Shown here: one piece after another, positions 16,819 to 21,216 of the stretch | Position numbering within the stretch: position 1 is the stretch's first letter | How the letters are laid out: the number at the start of each line of letters is the position of its first letter | Origin: an uncultured Solobacterium sp. | GTDB taxonomy: Bacteria > Bacillota_I > Bacilli_A > Erysipelotrichales > Erysipelotrichaceae | Assembly (NCBI GenBank): GCA_927911475.1 | Contig: CAKMPP010000161.1 | Coordinates: 1 to 21,216 of the forward strand | Direction: 5' to 3' | Length of the DNA stretch: 21,216 bases | Translations under genes and position numbers: made by a program | The notes under the pieces: generated by a model | Told to the model about the DNA's origin: nothing | The model's database searches: none | What the model saw: only the letters and a program-made list of their open reading frames with translations

Positions 16819-18159
16819 TCAATCATGATTTAGTCTAATCAACTGTAATAACTGCCAACGACCATTGTCGTTCTTTACAAAGCCGATTCCACTTTCGGAA
16901 ATTAACCTTGCATCCTCAAAGGTACATGGAATGACAATTTTACCTGTCATATCAATATATCCCCATTTCCCATTCTTCTTAACTGCCGCAAGTCCACCAC
17001 TAAATGAACTTACTTCTTCAAAATCACCAAGATCAACTTCTTTTCCAGTAGGGTCAATAAATATCCACTTCTTGCCCTTCTTAACAGCCGCAAGCGTTGT
17101 ATCATTAAATCCCTTAGCATCTTCGTAGACTTGATCTGATATTTGTTCACCCTTCTTGTTTACAAGGATATAACGAAGATCCTTTTGAACAATTAGTGAA
17201 TCATTTCTGCACGGAACACCTCGCTCATCAACAACGATGGAATCAAACTTCTCATCAGTAATTGGATTTGCTTTACTATCTAACAGCGCCCAATAACCAC
17301 CATTTTTAGTTGCTCCACCAACACCATTTGTAATGATTGTTGCATCCTTATAGTTCTCACTAATCTTCTTATAAGATGTCGCATCGTAATATGCCCATTT
17401 TGATCCATCATATGCCAATATGACATTACCAATCTGTTCTTTAAATTGTGTAATCTTCTTTAAATCAGAATTAGCATCATATAAATATTCAGGAGTAAGA
17501 ATTATATCACCCTTTGCATTGATGTACATTGGTTTATCATTTTTTACAACAGCTGCTATATCACTAAAGAACTCCTCAGCTTCTGTATACATGTTTGATA
17601 TACCACTTGCATATCCGCTTTGATCAACATATGACCATGTTTCACCTTGCTTAACCGGTGCTAATTTCTGTTTATCAGAAAATGCCTTCACATCTTCAAA
17701 ATTACCAATTAGTTTATAAACATACTTAATCTCAGCCATGATTTTATCCACTGCTTCAGACTTTAAGTTTCTCTTTTGGAAAGACTCATACAAACTAAAC
17801 GCATCACCAAACTTCTTTTTCTCAATATATAGTTGTAAACCATATTCATACGCTTCTGGTTCTAATGGATAAGCAGAGATTACTTCTCTTTCGTACCATC
17901 TTTCAGCAGCACGCAAGTCATCATTTGCTTTATATGCATCGCAAATTTCCAATTGAATATCTAATGAAGGTTTGATATCCATGGCTTCTTTATATTCTTT
18001 TACAGCCTTCTTAATCGTACCGTTTTTACTAGCTTGTCTAGCAAGTGTTATATGATGTTCATATTCTTGCTTAGTAGTTAAATTTGTATTCACTAGCGAG
18101 TAAATACTCGCAATAGAAATAAGTACGATTCCTAAAGGTATCAATATTTCTTTCTTCAT
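16819..18159 (-). CDS. Membrane-anchored TPR and WG-repeat protein
   Basis: This 446-residue protein has an N-terminal uncleaved membrane anchor (about residues 5-24, preceded by MKKE), so most of it lies outside the membrane. Residues of about 30-165 are helical and TPR-like (SKNGTIKKAVKEYKEAMDIK, AERWYEREV). The rest consists of about six or seven degenerate WG repeats, for example GKWGYIDMTGKIVIPCTFED, KKWIFIDPTGKEV and GGYWALLDSKANPITDEKF. WG repeats form beta-propeller-like or ligand-binding modules whose partners are mostly unknown. Only one base separates its ATG from the stop codon of the prepilin peptidase, with GGGGG upstream, and the FHA gene follows 13 bases later. It may be the extracellular sensor or a pilus-associated part of the system; that is inference. 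Confidence 0.87.
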   Translation of the reverse strand: MKKEILIPLGIVLISIASIYSLVNTNLTTKQEYEHHITLARQASKNGTIKKAVKEYKEAMDIKPSLDIQLEICDAYKANDDLRAAERWYEREVISAYPLEPEAYEYGLQLYIEKKKFGDAFSLYESFQKRNLKSEAVDKIMAEIKYVYKLIGNFEDVKAFSDKQKLAPVKQGETWSYVDQSGYASGISNMYTEAEEFFSDIAAVVKNDKPMYINAKGDIILTPEYLYDANSDLKKITQFKEQIGNVILAYDGSKWAYYDATSYKKISENYKDATIITNGVGGATKNGGYWALLDSKANPITDEKFDSIVVDERGVPCRNDSLIVQKDLRYILVNKKGEQISDQVYEDAKGFNDTTLAAVKKGKKWIFIDPTGKEVDLGDFEEVSSFSGGLAAVKKNGKWGYIDMTGKIVIPCTFEDARLISESGIGFVKNDNGRWQLLQLIRLNHD

Positions 18160-18160
18160 T

Positions 18161-18855
18161 CTATACCCCCATTGAAATAGCGGAAATAATTAAACCAACA
18201 AAAATAAACGGTGCTAAAGGTAACTCACTATCACGAGTTAACTTCTTTAAAAATAGTCCAATAACAGATACAAAGAAGATACATACCATACCTGTTATAA
18301 CCATATGGAAACTATCATTACACCTAAAACAATACCAATCACACTGAGTAACTTAACGTCACCCATTCCGATTGCATTCTTATTCATAAACCGACAAACT
18401 ACGCCTATGAGCAAGAATGCCAATCCAGCAATTAACATATCTATAAGGATAAACAGAGCAGATATTTCTTTTGCTGTAAAAATAGTTAATAGTACAACTA
18501 TTACTTTAATACCAAGCAAAGTAATCAATGCTCGATTTGGAATAATGTGATACTTTAAATCGTAAAGAGTAATAACAAACAAAGCATTTACTAATACCAT
18601 CGTATTTAAACTATCTAAAAATGTATTCTGGTAAAACAGTAATAACATGCATGCAATCACAATATCCAAGCAGAACTTTACAGATAATAGTTTAATATCA
18701 AATGAATCAGTGATTTTTGTAATAATCTGATTCATTTTATCTTCGACATACTTTTCGTTCTCATCATACTTTTCAGATTTTGATACATACAGAAATAGGA
18801 AACATAAACCTACTGACAAAATAATGAGGCCACTTACCTTAGTTATCATATCCAT
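18161..18855 (-). CDS. Prepilin peptidase, A24 family (TadV/CpaA-like), one apparent frameshift
   Basis: This integral membrane aspartic protease cleaves the leader of type IV-like pilins and Tad pseudopilins. The two active-site aspartates are visible in LYDLKYHIIPN (Asp99) and NAIGMGDVKLLSVIG (Asp166), set among multiple hydrophobic helices. The frame breaks at 18309-18311. Adding one base to the short run restores a conserved C-terminal part with MVITGMVCIFFVSV and ELPLAPFIFVGLI, giving about 231 residues. The first 70 or so residues differ from classical PilD and lack its zinc-binding methylase domain, as in the short TadV type. The start at 18855 is used because the frame upstream overlaps the TadE gene; the stop of that gene lies six bases before. 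Its likely substrate is the TadE-like protein encoded immediately upstream. Confidence 0.85.
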
Positions 18856-18860
18856 ATTAC

Positions 18861-19526
18861 TTACCCCCACACTTCTGTATAAGAAAAATTCACACAATCA
18901 ATACCTTTTTTTATTTCTAGATTAAAGAACTTGAAAATTGGTAATTCAATTGTATATCTAACTACAATTAGAACTTTCCCACTATTACCTTCTTGATTAC
19001 CATCGTTAATAATGCTGGACTTCGATGTATCCAAATTCTTAATATGATACATCTGCATGAATGTGTTCGCATCCATTTGATCTGTCTTCAAATTTAGTTT
19101 AATTAGTGCTGCAGACAATACATCTCCAAGATAATTTATTCCTGTTCCAGTTATACTATCATGCTTTAAACTACCCAATAAGTCAGCAGCTTGTCCTGTC
19201 AACTTACCCAAAGTAGACTCGTTTCCATTTAGCGCTTTAGATATTTTTTTTTAATCCATCCACAACAGTATCGTTTGATAAAAAGTTTGCTACCTTTGAA
19301 GAGCCACCGTCCTTACCACTAAACTTTCCTTCTATTCCTGTAGCATAGATAATGTGAGAATACTCAGAAATCTCTTTCGCGGAAATATCTGCAGCTATTG
19401 CGACTCTTTCTTGTGTATATGCTAAACGAATAACGGAAAGGATAGCATATATTGATAACATAAAAATCATAAGTGAAATACTTGCCTCAATAATCACCGT
19501 ACCTCTTCTACTATCTTTTTCATCAT
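18861..19526 (-). CDS. TadE-like pseudopilin (two apparent frameshifts)
   Basis: This is a Tad/Flp pilus-associated minor pseudopilin of about 221 residues. After two one-base corrections it begins MMKKDSRRGTVIIEASISLM. That is a short basic leader, a Gly at the cleavage point and a Glu five residues later, followed by a hydrophobic helix (to about residue 33): a class III signal as in TadE and TadF. One break is in a five-base run (19516-19520, one base too few) and one in a nine-base run (19244-19252, one base too many). The second correction gives GLKKISKALNGNESTLGKLT. The rest is a variable, probably extracellular beta-rich region ending in DCVNFSYTEVWG. AGGATGG upstream supports the ATG at 19526. 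It is followed directly by the peptidase that would process it. Similarity to known TadE proteins is limited to the N-terminus. Confidence 0.78.
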
Positions 19527-19559
19527 ATTGCCATCCTTTCTGTAAATTAATAATTAAAC

Positions 19560-20273
19560 CTAGTTATTTACTACTTTGAGCTCTAAACTATTCGCTACTT
19601 CTTCTGCCTTTGATCCTTTAGGTGTACGAATCTCTACATCCGGATTAGCACTTGCTGTAAAGTAAAATACATCCGTGATTTCTGTTACACTTGCAGGAAT
19701 TTCTATATACTTAATTACTTTTGTATTTGCAAATACATTAATTCCAATTTCCTGCATTCCTTCTGGGAACTTAACGAATTCTAGGGAATTGCATCCGTTG
19801 AATGCATTATCACCTATACGTTCTAAAGAACTACCTAAATGGATAAATTTTAGATTTACATCAAGAGTAAATGCAGATTTAGAGATAACTCTAACTGTAT
19901 CTGGTAATACGATTGCCTCGCAAGTTTGTTTATTTGCTAAGCCACGCTCTGCAATCGCAATGACTGGTTTTCCATTAATGGTTTTTGGTACATTGATAAC
20001 TTTATCTTCTGAACTACAACCATAGATAGCATAGCTTCTTGCCATTCATCATATGTGAAGTACTTTTCATCTGTCTCTGGGGAAGTCTTTTAAAATTCTT
20101 CTCAGTTTACTTCAGAGTTGTTTGTTGTAGTCTGTGTTTGTTGTTTTCTGTTCCTTTGTTTCGTTTGTGGACGTACTTGTTGTAGTGTCTTGTTTTGGTT
20201 CCTTAGGTCCACAACCTACTAAACCTGATAAGAGTACTGCTGCACATAAGCCTGATAATAGTTTCTTGTTCAT
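19560..20273 (-). pseudogene. BspA-like leucine-rich-repeat lipoprotein, copy 1, with several frame breaks
   Basis: An ATG at 20273, preceded by AGGAGG (20281-20286), opens a lipoprotein signal MNKKLLSGLCAAVLL with lipobox LVGC, then a Thr/Lys-rich linker. The frame stops near 20110. A coding region with TDEKYFTYDEWQEA follows in another frame. From about 20045 the main frame reads as five or so LRR_5 units (VIAIAERGLANKQTCEAIVL, IGDNAFNGCNSLEFVKFPEG, IEIPASVTEITDV). At 20035-20039 one missing G would restore QEGYAIYGCSSEDKV, matching copy 2. Full length would be about 235 residues. BspA-type repeats act in surface adhesion in known cases. The ATG at 20045 is probably not a real start. It ends 33 bases before the TadE gene, so it could be co-transcribed with the cluster. 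Whether it is truly broken or mis-sequenced is unclear. Confidence 0.7.
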
Positions 20274-20297
20274 TATTTCTCCTCCTAATATTTTATG

Positions 20298-20356
20298 AAT
20301 ATATTAATATCTTTAAGTATTTATAACTATAGTTCCTTAATTTCCCCAGTAAAAAA
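20298..20356 (+). repeat. Left arm of a 59-bp inverted repeat
   Basis: This 59-base sequence matches the reverse complement of 20769-20827 at 55 of 59 positions. It includes AATATATTAATAT, TTTAAG, TTATAACTATAGTTCC and CCCAGTAAAAAA. It lies directly upstream of the ribosome site of LRR copy 1. The match extends across what looks like promoter DNA and the end of a gltD-like remnant. Confidence 0.85.
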
Positions 20357-20780
20357 CGAAAGGCACCACAAGTTATTTATATGTTTTTCTTTAAACGATT
20401 CATGTACTTCTGTCGCAACTTCTCGCCCGTCTTTAATTGCGGTTGCGATAGATTGAGGACCTAAATATGCATCACCTGTTATTATTTATTTCTATTGTAT
20501 TCTGATGTTGACCGAAAGTCAAATTTTTACCTTTCATCTAGAACACTAAAGTCTACTTTTGTTCAATTGCTGCAACGACAAGATCACATGGAATAATATG
20601 TTCACTACCTGCCACTTCATGCGTTAATCTTCTTCCACTTTCATCTGATTCACCAAGTTCCATTGTAATAACCTTTACACCAGTTACTTTCCCACTCTCA
20701 TCACGCAATACTTCTTTAATATTCTCTAAGAAATGGAATGTAACACCTTCATTGTGTGCATCTTTGATTTTTTTACTGGG
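20327..20780 (-). pseudogene. Remnant of a GltD-like FAD/NAD(P)-dependent oxidoreductase, scrambled
   Basis: Two pieces of a glutamate synthase small-chain-like oxidoreductase can be read on the minus strand. The first (about 20780 to 20553) gives KIKDAHNEGVTFHFLENI, VTGVKVITMELGESDESGRR and IIPCDLVVAAIEQK, then stops. The normal motif is AIGQ, so the glycine is changed to glutamate. The second (about 20485 to 20385) gives ITGDAYLGPQSIATAIKDGR and EVATEVHESFKEK, the FAD-binding C-terminal motif. About 65 bases of unrelated, non-coding sequence with a promoter lie between them, where some 30 residues should be. The N-terminal two thirds are absent. The fragment is enclosed by the inverted repeats. 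It is a dead fragment or an assembly chimera; no function is expected. Confidence 0.6.
20494..20522 (-). promoter_or_regulatory. Promoter inside the inverted-repeat segment, pointing to LRR copy 1
   Basis: On the minus strand the -35 box TTGACT (20517-20522), a 17-base spacer and the -10 box TACAAT (20494-20499) form a near-consensus promoter. The -35 region lies within TTGACTTTCGGTCAA (20508-20522), an inverted repeat with TTGAC/GTCAA arms almost the same as that of the SPFH promoter at 4055-4069. Transcription would cross the left inverted-repeat arm and reach the LRR lipoprotein start about 220 bases later. Confidence 0.55.
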
Positions 20781-20827
20781 AAAATTAAGGAACTATAGTT
20801 ATAAAACCTTAAATATATTAATATATT
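20769..20827 (-). repeat. Right arm of the 59-bp inverted repeat
   Basis: This is the reverse-complement partner of 20298-20356, with four mismatches in 59 bases. It ends about 20 bases before the coding similarity of LRR copy 2 begins. The 10-base palindrome AACTATAGTT lies inside each arm. Confidence 0.85.
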
Positions 20828-20846
20828 AACATGCGTATATTTATAG

Positions 20847-21216
20847 GAAGAAGGTTATGTCATCTATAGTTGTACTTCTGACGATAAGGTTGTTCGTGTA
20901 CCAAAGGAAATTAAAGGTAAACCTGTTATCGCAATTGGAGAACGTGGTCTTGCGAACTTGAAACATTGTGAGGCAATCGTTTTACCAGATACAGTACGAT
21001 ATATTGGAAAAGGTGCGTTTACGATTGACAATAAGTTAAAAGTATGTCCACTTTGGTAAGTCAATAGAAACAGTAGAAGATGATGTTTTCAACTCTGATA
21101 GTTCATTAGAATCAGTTGTATTCCCGGAAGGCACAAAGAGTATTGGAACATTAGTATTCTGGGGTACAGAGTCAATTAAATCCATTACAATTCCAGCAAG
21201 TGTAACAGAAATTACA
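20847..21216 (+). pseudogene. BspA-like leucine-rich-repeat protein, copy 2, 5'-truncated and cut by window edge
   Basis: This is a plus-strand paralogue of the LRR lipoprotein at 19560-20273, in opposite orientation. It reads EEGYVIYSCTSDDKVVRVPK, IAIGERGLANLKHCEAIVLP and DTVRYIGKGAFTIDNKLK, breaks with one extra base near 21042, then continues YVHFGKSIETVEDDVFNSD and ITIPASVTEIT to the window end. By eye about 60 percent of residues match copy 1. No signal peptide, lipobox or in-frame ATG precedes the similarity; a TAG lies immediately upstream at 20844-20846. An out-of-frame ATG at 20831 has no ribosome site. The copy therefore seems to have lost its 5' end next to the inverted repeat, or gains it only in another arrangement of the locus. 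Confidence 0.65.

Noticed and set aside
16806..16826. Upstream ATG at 16826 as the start of the FHA protein
   Set aside because: It has no ribosome site and overlaps the preceding stop codon, whereas ATG 16805 has GAGAGGG eight bases upstream.
20508..20522. CtsR operator
   Set aside because: CtsR sites are direct repeats of GGTCAAA; here the half sites TTGAC/GTCAA are inverted.
20298..20827. Insertion sequence or MITE bounded by the inverted repeats
   Set aside because: No transposase, no clear target-site duplication, and the repeat similarity includes the upstream region of an LRR gene, which fits duplication or inversion better.
20864..21064. A 66-codon minus-strand open frame at the right end
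   Set aside because: It is the antisense of LRR copy 2, whose plus-strand translation matches copy 1 closely.

Overview
The window looks like chromosomal DNA of a low-GC Bacillota. An Erysipelotrichaceae-like host is my best guess, from the overall gene content and style, but I cannot prove it. There are no rRNA or tRNA genes, no CRISPR array and no transposase.

Left part (1-8230) is mostly housekeeping. A metal-uptake ABC operon (substrate-binding lipoprotein then ATPase, minus strand, running off the left edge) sits behind a promoter bracketed by two palindromes of the DtxR/MntR type. Next come tex (minus), a plus-strand SPFH/stomatin gene with an unknown small membrane protein, a minus-strand pair (DUF1294 protein then Cof-type HAD phosphatase) and a plus-strand C69 dipeptidase. 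Clear hairpin terminators separate these units at 1625-1652, 5377-5408 and 8199-8230.

Middle part (8250-19526) is one tightly packed minus-strand gene run. In transcription order it encodes a TadE-like pseudopilin, a prepilin peptidase, a TPR/WG-repeat membrane protein, a DUF6382-FHA protein, a PP2C phosphatase, a transmembrane Ser/Thr kinase without PASTA domains, a small single-pass protein and a 1398-residue Ig-like repeat surface protein. I read it as a cell-surface pilus/adhesin system under phosphothreonine control. The motif ETTVL occurs twice in the small membrane protein and once in the FHA protein, and is a good candidate for the phosphorylated and FHA-bound site.

Right part (19560-21216) is rearranged. 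Two BspA-like leucine-rich-repeat genes point away from each other. Between them lies a 530-bp segment bounded by 59-bp inverted repeats (55 of 59 identical). It contains a scrambled gltD-like remnant and one near-consensus promoter. This resembles an invertible promoter between two surface-protein genes, although a duplication or an assembly chimera could also explain it.

At least ten apparent one-base frameshifts occur in otherwise well-conserved genes, many in homopolymers and in both directions. That points to sequencing or assembly indels rather than gene decay, so most split genes are annotated here as single loci.
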